DNA from: JBCBEX01 sp038528235
GTDB taxonomy: Bacteria; Bacteroidota; Rhodothermia; Rhodothermales; Rubricoccaceae
Direction of reading: 5' to 3'
Assembly (NCBI GenBank): GCA_038528235.1
Contig: JBCBEX010000017.1
Location: 1-57,824, forward strand
Length of the DNA stretch: 57,824 nt
Position 1 is the first letter of the stretch, and every line of letters begins with the position of its first letter. The translations under genes and the position numbers were made by a program. Positions 8,639-16,818 of the stretch are shown piece by piece. The notes beneath the pieces are model-generated. The model was not told where the DNA came from. It worked only from the letters and a program-made list of their open reading frames with translations, and did not search any database.

Positions 8639-9370
8639 ATGCGTCTCGGCTGCCTCGCCTTCCTCATCGCCATGCCCCTCGCTGCCCTCGCCCAGTCGCC
8701 CGCGCCTTCGTTTGAGGCGAGCACGTTTGAGGCGACGATGCCGGTCGCGCTCAGCTACGCGCTCGTGCTGCCGGACGGCTACGACGAGGGCGACGACGCA
8801 TGGCCGCTCGTGCTATTCCTCCACGGCTCCGGCGAGCGCGGGGACGATCTGTCCCGCGTGGCGATTCACGGACCGCTGAAGGAAGTCCGCAAGGGCCGTG
8901 CGTTCCCGTTCGTGCTCGTCGCGCCGCAACTGCCCGCCGACCGCCCGCGCTGGGAAGCCCGCGAGCTCGGCGCGCTGCTCGACCACATCGAGGCGACGCA
9001 CCGCATCGACCCGGCGCGGGTCTACGTGACGGGCCTCTCGATGGGCGGCTACGCAACGTGGGACCTCGTCATGCACTTCCCGGATCGCTTCGCCGCGGCG
9101 GCCCCGGTGTGCGGCGGCGGTCTCCCCTTCCGCGCCCCGGCCTTCGCCCAAACGCCGATCTGGGCCTTCCACGGCGCCCTCGACCCCATCGTGCCGCTGG
9201 AGCGCTCGGCCGAGATGGCCCGCGCCATCAACGCCATGGGCGGCGAGGTGAAGCTGACCGTCTACCCCGAGGCCACCCACGACGCCTGGACGGCGACGTA
9301 CGCCGACCCCGCGTTCTACGCATGGATGCTGGACCACCGCCGCGAGGCTGGGGCCTCTGAGGGCGAGTAG
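8639..9370 (+). CDS. Exported alpha/beta hydrolase (esterase/phospholipase-like)
   Basis: The 243-aa product begins with a signal peptide (MRLGCLAFLIAMPLAALAQS), so it should act in the periplasm or outside. The alpha/beta-hydrolase fold is shown by LHGSGERGDD (residues 61-70, oxyanion loop), the nucleophile elbow GLSMGG with Ser134, the acid in GALDPIVPL (Asp182) and the His in PEATHDAW (His214). This resembles the dienelactone hydrolase/PHB depolymerase-like carboxylesterases that act on small esters. ATG 8639 was chosen over an in-frame start at 8549 because it places the signal peptide at the N terminus. It ends only 10 bp before the convergent glycosidase gene. The exact substrate cannot be inferred. 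Confidence 0.88.
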   Translation: MRLGCLAFLIAMPLAALAQSPAPSFEASTFEATMPVALSYALVLPDGYDEGDDAWPLVLFLHGSGERGDDLSRVAIHGPLKEVRKGRAFPFVLVAPQLPADRPRWEARELGALLDHIEATHRIDPARVYVTGLSMGGYATWDLVMHFPDRFAAAAPVCGGGLPFRAPAFAQTPIWAFHGALDPIVPLERSAEMARAINAMGGEVKLTVYPEATHDAWTATYADPAFYAWMLDHRREAGASEGE

Positions 9371-9380
9371 CCGTCTCTCG

Positions 9381-10703
9381 CTAGCCCGCGCGCAACAGGT
9401 CGAGTGTGCAGGCGGCCGTCCACGAGAAGTCGCCACCGCCGTAGCCCGTGCTCAGCGTCGCGGCGACCGACTTCTGCGGCTCGAAGTATTCGTAGAACCC
9501 CAGTGTGCTCACCAGGTCGATCAGGTCGTCCCGGACGAGTTGGGCCGTGTCGAGGAAGCCGTAGCGCTTCAGGCCGGCATGCACGAGCCAGTTCATCTGC
9601 GCCCAGATCGGCCCGCGCCAGTAGCGCTTCGAGTCGAACAGTGGGCTGTCCACGTCGAAGCTCGGGCAGAGATAGTGGCCCCGGTCGTGCAAGTCTTCCA
9701 GGTATGCGTTGAGGTGCCGCGCCTGCTCTGCTGAAGGAATGCCCGCATACAGCGCCGTCAAGCCACCGATCTCGTTGTAGGCGATGGGCTGGTCGCCGCG
9801 CACGTCGTAGGAGGTGAACGTCTGCAGGTCCGGATTCCAGAGCTTCTCTCGGAAGCGCGGTAGGGCCTGCTGCTGCCACTCCTCTACCTCGCCCACGTCC
9901 AGCCCCAGCCGCTTCCCGAGGGCGATGAGGCTCTGGTTCGACCGGATGAGCACCGCGTTCATCAGCGTGTCCTGCACCAGGAACGGACTCTCCTCGAAGA
10001 TGCCCGCCTCGTCGTAGCGGTGCCGCTTGCCGAGCAGCAAGAGGTAGACGAACCGGTCGTACTGGGCCGACGTGGGGCGCTCTTCGGAGGCAGCGTGGCT
10101 CGTGTCCCGCCGCTCGTACGTCGGCAGCGTGCCAGGCTCGATGGTGATGCGGTCGAGAGAGGCGTCCCACAGGGGCGAGTTGTCACGGCCCGACTCCCAC
10201 GGGTGGAAGATGAAGGCGAGCCCCTCGCGCTCCGGGTCGCGGTGCGTGTAGAAGAAGCGATGGCTGCGGACGATCTTCGGGACGAGCGCCTTCGCGAACG
10301 CGACCAGGTCTTCGTCGTCCGGGTGCTTCTCTAGCAGGTGCTCCAGGACGAAGCCGTGCACGGCGGGCTGCGTGATCCCCGACGTCTTCGGCCGCTGCGG
10401 CGCGCCTGCGTTCACGTGCGCGTCCCAGAAGTCGTGGTTGGGGAAGTAGGTGTCCTCGGTTTCGCTGTGGAAGAGGATGTGCGGCACCATCCCGTTCGCC
10501 CACTGACCGGAGAACAGCGACGCCAGCTCACGGATCGCGTAGTCGAGCCGGACATGGCTGTGGCCGAGGCTCGTGAACCCGGAGTCCCAGTTCCACTGGA
10601 AGGGATAGAGCCGGGCTGTGGGGATAGTGAACCCGTCTTTCCAGTTCCCCTGGAGGACGCGCTCGGCGTCGTTGGCGAGACGTTCGACTTCGGCGGGCGA
10701 CAT
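9381..10703 (-). CDS. GH63-like glycoside hydrolase (mannosyl-/glucosylglycerate hydrolase-like)
   Basis: The 440-aa cytoplasmic protein (no signal peptide) has the (alpha/alpha)6-barrel signatures of the GH63-like MGH1 family. These are RLYPFQWNWDSGF at 31-43, FHPWESGRDNSPLWD with Asp174 as the probable general acid, RYWRGPIWAQMNW, and GFYEYFEP near the C terminus with Glu405 as the probable base. Characterised relatives hydrolyse mannosylglycerate or glucosylglycerate, compatible solutes that are known in Rhodothermus and other thermophiles or halophiles. A role in solute turnover is therefore plausible but not proven. The gene is transcribed leftward, divergent from the ATPase gene and convergent with the hydrolase. 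Confidence 0.8.
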   Translation of the reverse strand: MSPAEVERLANDAERVLQGNWKDGFTIPTARLYPFQWNWDSGFTSLGHSHVRLDYAIRELASLFSGQWANGMVPHILFHSETEDTYFPNHDFWDAHVNAGAPQRPKTSGITQPAVHGFVLEHLLEKHPDDEDLVAFAKALVPKIVRSHRFFYTHRDPEREGLAFIFHPWESGRDNSPLWDASLDRITIEPGTLPTYERRDTSHAASEERPTSAQYDRFVYLLLLGKRHRYDEAGIFEESPFLVQDTLMNAVLIRSNQSLIALGKRLGLDVGEVEEWQQQALPRFREKLWNPDLQTFTSYDVRGDQPIAYNEIGGLTALYAGIPSAEQARHLNAYLEDLHDRGHYLCPSFDVDSPLFDSKRYWRGPIWAQMNWLVHAGLKRYGFLDTAQLVRDDLIDLVSTLGFYEYFEPQKSVAATLSTGYGGGDFSWTAACTLDLLRAG

Positions 10704-10941
10704 GGCACGGGTGGTGAAGGACGAGGCACAGCGATACGGCTCCGGTTCGGCGTCCTCTGAGGTATGGACACAACCTCAGATGTGTGGACACAGCGAGGCC
10801 GTGGGCTCTTGCTGGGGCACGCAGCCAGAGCGGAGCTACTTCCAAGCTACTCGCGCCCTCGAAAACGATGGGGACGATACGGTGGAGCACGCGCGGACGC
10901 GGGCGTGGGTCGAAACGATGCCCCCAGAAGCGCGCAGGCGG

Positions 10942-10957
10942 TGTGCGCTGGCGCACA
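10942..10957. promoter_or_regulatory. Palindromic activator site 3 (TGTGCG-N4-CGCACA)
   Basis: TGTGCGCTGGCGCACA is a perfect 6+6 palindrome. Its end lies 54 bases before the -24 GG at 11012-11013, about one helical turn further away than in the two other copies, so the binding face relative to the promoter is preserved. Confidence 0.75.
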
Positions 10958-11009
10958 GTCGCATGAGACGCTTCGGGCGAAACGGGGGGATTTGGCACCC
11001 GCCGGGGGC

Positions 11010-11026
11010 TTGGTGTGCCGGTTGCG
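11010..11026 (+). promoter_or_regulatory. Sigma-54 (RpoN) type promoter for the ATPase-permease unit
   Basis: TTGGTGTGCCGGTTGCG has GG at 11012-11013 and GC at 11024-11025 and fits the TGGYRYR-N4-TTGC consensus. It shares GCCGGTTGCGAA with the promoter at 518-534. The predicted start near 11037 leaves about 31 nt before ATG 11068. Confidence 0.78.
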
Positions 11027-11067
11027 AAGCGGGACGTGAGTCCCAGCAACCCATTGCAGCCCCAACC

Positions 11068-11748
11068 ATGATCCAGCTTCGCGGCATCGAGCGCTACTAC
11101 TCCTCCGGCTTCGTCAAGACCTACGTCCTCCGCCACGTCGACCTCGACATCGCCGAGGGCGAGTTTGTCACCATCATGGGGCCGTCCGGCTCCGGCAAGT
11201 CGACGCTCCTCTACATCCTCGGCATGCTCGACGGCGCCACCGACGGGACCTACGAGTTCATGGGCGAGCGCGTCGACAAGATGAACGAGCGCAAGCGCAC
11301 CGACCTTCACAAGCGCCACATCGGCTTCGTCTTCCAGAACTACCAGCTCATCGACGAGCTCACGGTCTACGAAAACATCGAGACGCCGCTGCTCTACCAA
11401 GGCGTCAAGGGCGGCGAGCGCAAGGCGCGCGTGGCGGCCATGCTCGACAAGTTCGGCATCGTCGCCAAGCAGAAGCTCTTCCCGCACCAGCTCTCGGGCG
11501 GCCAGCAGCAGCTCGTCGGCATCGCGCGGGCCGTGGTGGCCCGCCCGTCGCTCATCCTCGCCGACGAGCCGACGGGCAACCTCAACTCGGCGCAGGGCGA
11601 ACAGATCATGGAGACCTTTGCGCAGCTCAACGCCGAGGGCACGACGATCATCCAGGTGACCCACTCCGAGCGCAACGCGGAGTACGGCAACCGCACCATC
11701 CACCTGCTCGACGGCAAGGTGGTCCCCGAGACGCAAGCGCAGCTGTAA
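11068..11748 (+). CDS. LolD/MacB-type ABC transporter ATP-binding protein
   Basis: This 226-aa ATPase has the complete nucleotide-binding set: Walker A GPSGSGKS (38-45), Q-loop Gln90 in FVFQNYQL, signature LSGGQ (142-146), Walker B LILADE (162-167) and switch His199 in QVTHS. Length and the LADEPTGNL motif place it in the LolD/MacB/FtsE group that drives FtsX-type permeases. The residue after LSGGQQQ is Leu (LSGGQQQLVGIARA) where many homologues have Arg. It is the only such ATPase in a region with eight matching permeases, so it probably serves several of them. ATG 11068 follows the sigma-54 type promoter; in-frame codons further upstream are not coding. A stem-loop and then permease 4 follow. 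Confidence 0.94.
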   Translation: MIQLRGIERYYSSGFVKTYVLRHVDLDIAEGEFVTIMGPSGSGKSTLLYILGMLDGATDGTYEFMGERVDKMNERKRTDLHKRHIGFVFQNYQLIDELTVYENIETPLLYQGVKGGERKARVAAMLDKFGIVAKQKLFPHQLSGGQQQLVGIARAVVARPSLILADEPTGNLNSAQGEQIMETFAQLNAEGTTIIQVTHSERNAEYGNRTIHLLDGKVVPETQAQL

Positions 11749-11749
11749 C

Positions 11750-11813
11750 GGTCGTAGGTCGCAGGTCGAGGGTTGCAGGTCTTTGCCCAGCACCCGACCT
11801 GGGACCTACGACC
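11750..11813. repeat. Intergenic stem-loop of the GACCTRCGACC family
   Basis: GGTCGTAGGTCGCAGGTCG (11750-11768) and CGACCTGGGACCTACGACC (11795-11813) pair over 19 bp with one mismatch around a 26-base loop. The element fills the gap between the ATPase stop and permease 4. No T-run follows, so it may act as an mRNA-stabilising or attenuating structure rather than a terminator, or be a mobile repeat. Related structures lie at 14241-14307, 16746-16817 and 22309-22369. Confidence 0.75.
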
Positions 11814-11829
11814 TTCGACGTACGCCCCC

Positions 11830-14226
11830 ATGATCCAGAACTACCTCCTTATCGCGCTGCGGACGTTGCGACGACGGCGCGGGTATGCCTTCATCAACAT
11901 CGCCGGGCTGGCGGTGGGGATGGCGTGCTGCGTGCTCATCCTGCTCTTCGTCCGCGATGAGTTGGGCTACGACCGCCACCTCCCCGACGCCGAGCGGCTG
12001 GTCCGTCTCCAGACGGCGTGGGGCGGCTTCTCGCTCCCGTCGACCAACCTGCCGATGCTGCGCGCCGTCGAGGACGCCTACCCGGACCTCCTCGTGGCGC
12101 CGCTTCTCAACTGGGGCGGACGCGTAGGCTATGAGCCCGCCGACGGCACGCCCGTGCAGTTCCAGGAGGACGACCTCTTCATGGCCGAGCCCTCGTTCTT
12201 CGAGTTGTTCGGCTTTGAGATGATCGAGGGCACTGCCGACGTGCTCGCCGAGCCCTACCAGGTCATTATGAGCGAGAGCGCCGCGCGGCGCTACTTCGGC
12301 GACGCCGACCCGCTGGGCCAAACCATCCGGCTCTACAACCAGATCGACGCGACTGTGGCGGGTATCGCCGCCGACACGCCTGCCCAGACGCACTTCAACG
12401 CCGAGGTCATCGCATCGTGGTCGACGCTCCAGGCGGCAACGCAGTGGGAGGACACGCCCACGACCAACAACAACGGTGTCTACGTGTACCTCCGCCTCCC
12501 TGAGGGCACTGCGCCGGCCGACTTCGACGCGCAACTCGCCACACTGATCGACGAGCGCTTTCCCGGCGACGAGTGGAACGGGTCGACGCTGACGGCGCAG
12601 CCGGTCGTGGACATCCACCTCCACTCGACGCACAACATGGAGCTGGCGGCCAACAGCGACGCCGCCTACGTGACGCTCTTCCTCGTGATCGCGGGCTTCA
12701 TCCTGCTCGTGGCGTGCGTCAACTTCATGAACCTGGCGACGGCGCGCAGCGCCGACCGGGCGCGGGAGGTCGGCGTGCGCAAGGCTATCGGCGCACGCCG
12801 CGGTCAGTTGGTCGGGCAGTTCCTCGCCGAGTCGGTGGTGCTCACCGTGGTGGCGCTCGTGATCGCAGTGGCGCTCGTGGCGGCGGTGCTGCCCACGTTC
12901 GAAGTCTTCGCCGGGCGACCGCTCGACGTGAGCTTGCTCGACCTCCCCGTGATCGGCGGCATCCTCGGCATCGCGCTCGTGACGGGCGTGCTGGCAGGGA
13001 GCTATCCAGCCGTGTTCCTGGCTGGTTTCCGCCCCGCCCAGGTCCTGCGCGGGGCGTTCCGGTCGAGTCGCCAGGGAGCGACCCTGCGCAAGGGCCTCGT
13101 CGTCTTCCAGTTCGTCGTGTCGGCGGGGCTCATCCTCGCCACGCTCGTCGTCTACAACCAGCTTCAGTTCCTCCAGTCGACGAGCCTCGGCTTCGACCAG
13201 GAGCGCGTGGTGGTGGTGCCCGCGGGCACCCCGGGCGAGCTGTCGCTGACCTCGTTCATCGACGCGCTGGAGAGCCAACCTGGCGTAGCGCACGCTGCGG
13301 CGTCCTCGGAGCCCTTCCCGAGCGAGCTGCTGGACGGCACCGGCACCTTCTTCGAGGTGGCCGACCCCGACGCCGTGGACCGCTGGGTCCCTACGCGCAC
13401 GATCTCCGTCGGACACGGCTTTTTCGAGACGGTCGGTGTCGAGATGCTGCATGGGCGCGCGTTCGACCGGGCGCGTCCGGCGGACTCGTCGGGCTTCGTG
13501 CTCAACGAGACCGCAGCGCAGCAGCTCGTCGAGCTCTCGGAAGGACGCGCCTCCACGATGGCCGACCTCATCGGCATGCGCATCGGGAGCAACGGTGTCG
13601 GGCCCCTGCTCGGCATCGTCAAGGACTTCAACATGTCGACGCTGCACGAGGCGATCGAGCCGATGGTGTTCTCCATCGACCCGAGCGACTACAACCACGT
13701 GGTCGTGCGCCTGGACGCGGGCGACCCGGCCACGGCGCTGGCGTCGCTCCGGGAGACGTGGCCGCAGTTCTTCCCCAACCACCTTCTGGAGGTGACGTTT
13801 GCCGACCAGGGCTTCGCGGCGCAATACGCTGCCGAGGCGCGGCTGGGGCGGCTCTTCCTTGCCTTCTCGCTGCTGGCTGTGGTCGTGGCGTGCCTGGGCC
13901 TCTTCGGGCTCGCGAGCTTCACGGCGGAGCAGCGGCGCAAGGAGATCGGCGTACGCAAGGTGCTCGGCGCGCGCGTGCCCGGCCTGGTGGCGCTGCTCTC
14001 GCGCGAGACGGCGCTGCTCGTCGCCGTCGGCTTCGCATTGGCCGTGCCGCTGGCCTGGCTCGGGATGAGCCGCTGGCTCGACGGCTTCGCCTACCGCACC
14101 GAGATCGGCGTGAGCACGGTCGCGCTGGCGGGCCTTGTTGCCGTCACCGTTGCCCTCTCCACGGTGAGCATCCAAGCCCTCCGTGCCGCCACCGCCAACC
14201 CGGTCGATTCGCTGCGCTCCGAGTAG
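11830..14226 (+). CDS. FtsX/MacB-like ABC transporter permease 4
   Basis: This 798-aa paralogue starts MIQNYLLIALRTLRRRRGYA. It has the N-terminal helix, a first periplasmic domain ending VVDIHLHSTHNMEL, and an FtsX module with AREVGVRKAIGARRGQL. The second periplasmic domain is followed by the C-terminal module with RKEIGVRKVLGAR, and the protein ends DPVDSLRSE in the family pattern (here NPVDSLRSE). It follows the ATPase by 81 bp, the gap being a stem-loop, and is most likely in the same sigma-54 driven unit, making the pair the clearest ATPase-permease partner in the array. The start at 11830 matches the family N terminus; the upstream in-frame codons belong to the stem-loop. Confidence 0.93.
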   Translation: MIQNYLLIALRTLRRRRGYAFINIAGLAVGMACCVLILLFVRDELGYDRHLPDAERLVRLQTAWGGFSLPSTNLPMLRAVEDAYPDLLVAPLLNWGGRVGYEPADGTPVQFQEDDLFMAEPSFFELFGFEMIEGTADVLAEPYQVIMSESAARRYFGDADPLGQTIRLYNQIDATVAGIAADTPAQTHFNAEVIASWSTLQAATQWEDTPTTNNNGVYVYLRLPEGTAPADFDAQLATLIDERFPGDEWNGSTLTAQPVVDIHLHSTHNMELAANSDAAYVTLFLVIAGFILLVACVNFMNLATARSADRAREVGVRKAIGARRGQLVGQFLAESVVLTVVALVIAVALVAAVLPTFEVFAGRPLDVSLLDLPVIGGILGIALVTGVLAGSYPAVFLAGFRPAQVLRGAFRSSRQGATLRKGLVVFQFVVSAGLILATLVVYNQLQFLQSTSLGFDQERVVVVPAGTPGELSLTSFIDALESQPGVAHAAASSEPFPSELLDGTGTFFEVADPDAVDRWVPTRTISVGHGFFETVGVEMLHGRAFDRARPADSSGFVLNETAAQQLVELSEGRASTMADLIGMRIGSNGVGPLLGIVKDFNMSTLHEAIEPMVFSIDPSDYNHVVVRLDAGDPATALASLRETWPQFFPNHLLEVTFADQGFAAQYAAEARLGRLFLAFSLLAVVVACLGLFGLASFTAEQRRKEIGVRKVLGARVPGLVALLSRETALLVAVGFALAVPLAWLGMSRWLDGFAYRTEIGVSTVALAGLVAVTVALSTVSIQALRAATANPVDSLRSE

Positions 14227-14240
14227 ACCACGGGCGCGGC

Positions 14241-14307
14241 GTCGCGGGTCGTAGGTCCTGAGCCACAGGACTAAGGCGACGAGGACCTGCGACCTGAGAC
14301 CTACGAC
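14241..14307. repeat. Intergenic stem-loop of the GACCTRCGACC family
   Basis: GTCGCGGGTCGTAGGTCCT (from 14241) pairs with AGGACCTGCGACCTGAGAC (from 14282) with three mismatches. The element occupies the gap between permeases 4 and 5. The internal GTCCTG/CAGGAC arms form a smaller hairpin. Confidence 0.65.
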
Positions 14308-14310
14308 ACC

Positions 14311-16728
14311 ATGCTCAAGAACTATCTCACCATCGCCCTGCGGACGCTCTGGAAGCAGCGCGGCTTCAGCGCGATCAACGTCGTCGGTCTGGCGCTCGGG
14401 CTGGCGGGGGTGCTCGTGATCGGGCGCTATGTGCAGCACGAGCTAAGCTACGACCGCCACTTCGCGCAGGCCGACCGGACCTACCGCATCGCGTGGCATT
14501 CGGACAACCCGCAGACGCGGACGCCGCACCCGATGGCGCTCGCGCTGGCAGAGGCGTTCCCGGAGGTCGAGACGGCGACGACGCTCTCGCCGATCTGGGG
14601 GCCGGGCCTCTCGCGGCCGACGTTTGAGGTGCACCGCGGCGACACCCGCTTCGAAGAAGGCGGCTTCTTCTCCGCCGACTCGACGTTCTTCGAGGTGTTC
14701 GACCTGCCCCTCGTCGCCGGAGATGTCCACGCCGCCTTGCGCGTGCCGGGCGGGGTCGTCATCACGGAAACCGTCGCCCGGCGCTACTTCGGCGACGAAG
14801 ACCCCGTCGGGGAGACGATCACGGTGACCTTCCGCGACGACGTCGACCTCACGGTGACGGGCGTGGTGGCCGACGTGCCGGAGGCGACCCACTTCGACTT
14901 CCAGTTCCTGCTCTCCTACGTCTCGCTCAAGCCGTTCGACGACGGGGCGTACTACACCTGGGCCGACTTCGGGCACTACAACTACCTCGTGCTCGACTCC
15001 GATGCCGACGCCGACGCCCTCGAAGCGCGCCTGGGCGATTGGAGCCGCACCTACATCGACTACAGCGACGCGACGTGGGCCGCGATGGAAGCCGGCCAGA
15101 TGGGCTTCCGCCTCCAGCCGATCACCGACATCCACCTCCACTCGGACCTCCGCTGGGAGTTGGAGCCCGGCGGCAGCCCCGCGCAGGTCGCACTCTTCGT
15201 CACGGTCGCCGTTTTCCTGCTGCTGCTCGCGGGCGTCAACTTCGTGAACCTGTCCACGGCGCAGGCGCTCCAGCGGGTCCGCGAGGTCGGCGTCCGCAAA
15301 GCACTCGGCGCACGGCGGGAGCAACTGGTGGGCCAGTACCTCGGCGAATCGGTGCTGCTGAGCTCGCTCGGGCTGGTCGGCGCGCTCGGCCTCGTGGCGA
15401 CGGCGCGGCCCTATCTCGAAGGCTTCACGGGCGTTGGCCTGGGCTGGGCCGACCTCGGCGTGTTGCTCCCCGCCGCCCTGGTGCTGACGGTGGCCGTTGG
15501 CGTGCTCGCTGGGGCCTATCCCGCGCTCTACCTCACCGCGTTCGACCCGGCACGCGTGCTCAAGCGAGGCGGCAGCGACGGGCGCCAGAGCGCGCGCATC
15601 CGGCGGGCGCTGGTCGCGATGCAGTTCGGCCTCGCCATCGCGCTGCTGATCGGGACGGCGGTGGTATCGGACCAGCTCTCGTTCCTGCGGGACCGCGACC
15701 TCGGCCTCGATGCCGAGCAGGTCGTGGTGGTGCACGTGCCGCCTACCCTCCGCGACGACTACGACGCCCTCGCCGACGTGTTCGCGCGGCAGCCCGGCGT
15801 GCTCTCCGTGACCGGCACCTCCAACGCGCCCGGTGGGACGTTCAACCAAAACCCCATCCAACGCCCCGGCAGCGACCAAATGCACGACATCGCCGAGGTC
15901 TACGTTGGCCACGGCTTCGCGGAGGCCCTCGGCATTGAGGTCGAGGCGGGGCGGGCGTTCCAGCGCGGCTTCGGGGCCGACTCGGCGCAGGCCGTCCTGC
16001 TCAACGCGGCGGCGGCTCGCATGCTGGGCGAGGGCGACGCCGCGAGCGTCGTCGGTGCGGAGATGCTCTGGCACACCGAGGACGACGCGCCACCCGAGGC
16101 CGTGCGTGTCGTCGGGGTCGTCGAGGACTTCCACTTCCAGTCGCTCCACCGGACGGTGGATCCGCTGCTGCTGCGGCTCGCGCCCGGCTGGGCCGCCTAC
16201 GCGCTCGTCCGCGTCGCCCCGGAAGGCCTCCCCACAACAATGGCCAGGCTGGAGGCGTCCTGGGCCCAGTTCGCAGGCGACGCCCCGTTCCAAGCCTCCT
16301 TCCTCAACGCCGACTTCGACGCGCTCTACGGCGCGGAGGTGCGGATGCGCGAGACGTTCGCGCTCTTCACCACGCTCGCGCTCGTGGTCGCGGCGCTCGG
16401 CCTCTTCGGGCTGGCTGCCTTCACGACGCGGCAGCGTACGAAGGAACTCGGCGTCCGGCGCGTGCTCGGCGCTAGCGTGCCGAGCCTGGTCAGCCTCGTG
16501 CTCCGCGACGTGCTGGTGCTCGTCGGCGTGGCCTTCGTGGTGGCAGCCCCCGTGGGCACCCTCGCCATGCAGCGCTGGCTCGACGCCTTCCCCTACCGCA
16601 CCGACATCGGCGCAGGGCCTTTCCTCCTCGCGCTCGGGCTCGCCTTTGGGCTCGCCATTGTCACCGTCGGTAGCCATGCGCTTCGCGCCGCTACGACCAA
16701 CACCGTCACCGCACTGCGAGACGAATAG
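14311..16728 (+). CDS. FtsX/MacB-like ABC transporter permease 5
   Basis: This 805-aa paralogue starts MLKNYLTIALRTLWKQRGFS, has DIHLHSDLRWEL at the end of the first periplasmic domain, VREVGVRKALGARREQL in the first FtsX module and TKELGVRRVLGAS in the second. It ends NTVTALRDE, a departure from the DPVxALRHE tail of its paralogues. It lies 84 bp after permease 4, separated by a stem-loop, and reads in the same direction with no own sigma-54 type promoter. The substrate is unknown. Confidence 0.93.
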   Translation: MLKNYLTIALRTLWKQRGFSAINVVGLALGLAGVLVIGRYVQHELSYDRHFAQADRTYRIAWHSDNPQTRTPHPMALALAEAFPEVETATTLSPIWGPGLSRPTFEVHRGDTRFEEGGFFSADSTFFEVFDLPLVAGDVHAALRVPGGVVITETVARRYFGDEDPVGETITVTFRDDVDLTVTGVVADVPEATHFDFQFLLSYVSLKPFDDGAYYTWADFGHYNYLVLDSDADADALEARLGDWSRTYIDYSDATWAAMEAGQMGFRLQPITDIHLHSDLRWELEPGGSPAQVALFVTVAVFLLLLAGVNFVNLSTAQALQRVREVGVRKALGARREQLVGQYLGESVLLSSLGLVGALGLVATARPYLEGFTGVGLGWADLGVLLPAALVLTVAVGVLAGAYPALYLTAFDPARVLKRGGSDGRQSARIRRALVAMQFGLAIALLIGTAVVSDQLSFLRDRDLGLDAEQVVVVHVPPTLRDDYDALADVFARQPGVLSVTGTSNAPGGTFNQNPIQRPGSDQMHDIAEVYVGHGFAEALGIEVEAGRAFQRGFGADSAQAVLLNAAAARMLGEGDAASVVGAEMLWHTEDDAPPEAVRVVGVVEDFHFQSLHRTVDPLLLRLAPGWAAYALVRVAPEGLPTTMARLEASWAQFAGDAPFQASFLNADFDALYGAEVRMRETFALFTTLALVVAALGLFGLAAFTTRQRTKELGVRRVLGASVPSLVSLVLRDVLVLVGVAFVVAAPVGTLAMQRWLDAFPYRTDIGAGPFLLALGLAFGLAIVTVGSHALRAATTNTVTALRDE

Positions 16729-16745
16729 CCGCGAGCGCGGCGTCC

Positions 16746-16817
16746 AAGGTCTCACGTCCTAGGTCGCAGGACGGAGACGACAAAGACCTGCGACCCGGGA
16801 CCTCTGACTTGTGACCC
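16746..16817. repeat. Intergenic stem-loop of the GACCTRCGACC family
   Basis: AAGGTCTCACGTCCTAGGTC plus GCAGGAC (from 16745) can pair with GACCTGCGACCCGGGACC (from 16785) imperfectly. The element fills the gap between permeases 5 and 6 and matches the units at 11750-11813 and 14241-14307 in content and position. Confidence 0.6.
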
Positions 16818-16818
16818 T

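Larger units (their letters stand above)
10704..11067. other. Divergent control region before the permease ATPase
   Basis: The 364-bp gap between the leftward glycosidase and the rightward ATPase contains a perfect 8-bp inverted repeat (TCTGAGGT at 10756-10763 and ACCTCAGA at 10773-10780), a nearby TGTGTGGACACA (10781-10792), the third activator palindrome and a sigma-54 type promoter. No gene is seen. Confidence 0.65.

Noticed and set aside
10781..10792. TGTGTGGACACA as a fourth activator site
   Set aside because: It has TGTG/CACA ends but lacks the CG pairs and the 4-base spacer, and no promoter follows at the right distance.
10991..11007. TTTGGCACCC as a sigma-54 promoter
   Set aside because: The GG is not followed by GC after 10 bases; the adjacent TTGGTGTGCCGGTTGCG fits instead.
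11806..14439. A leftward open frame of about 870 codons opposite permease 4
   Set aside because: Composition is His/Arg/Glu-rich and no domain is seen; permease 4 on the other strand is a clear family member.
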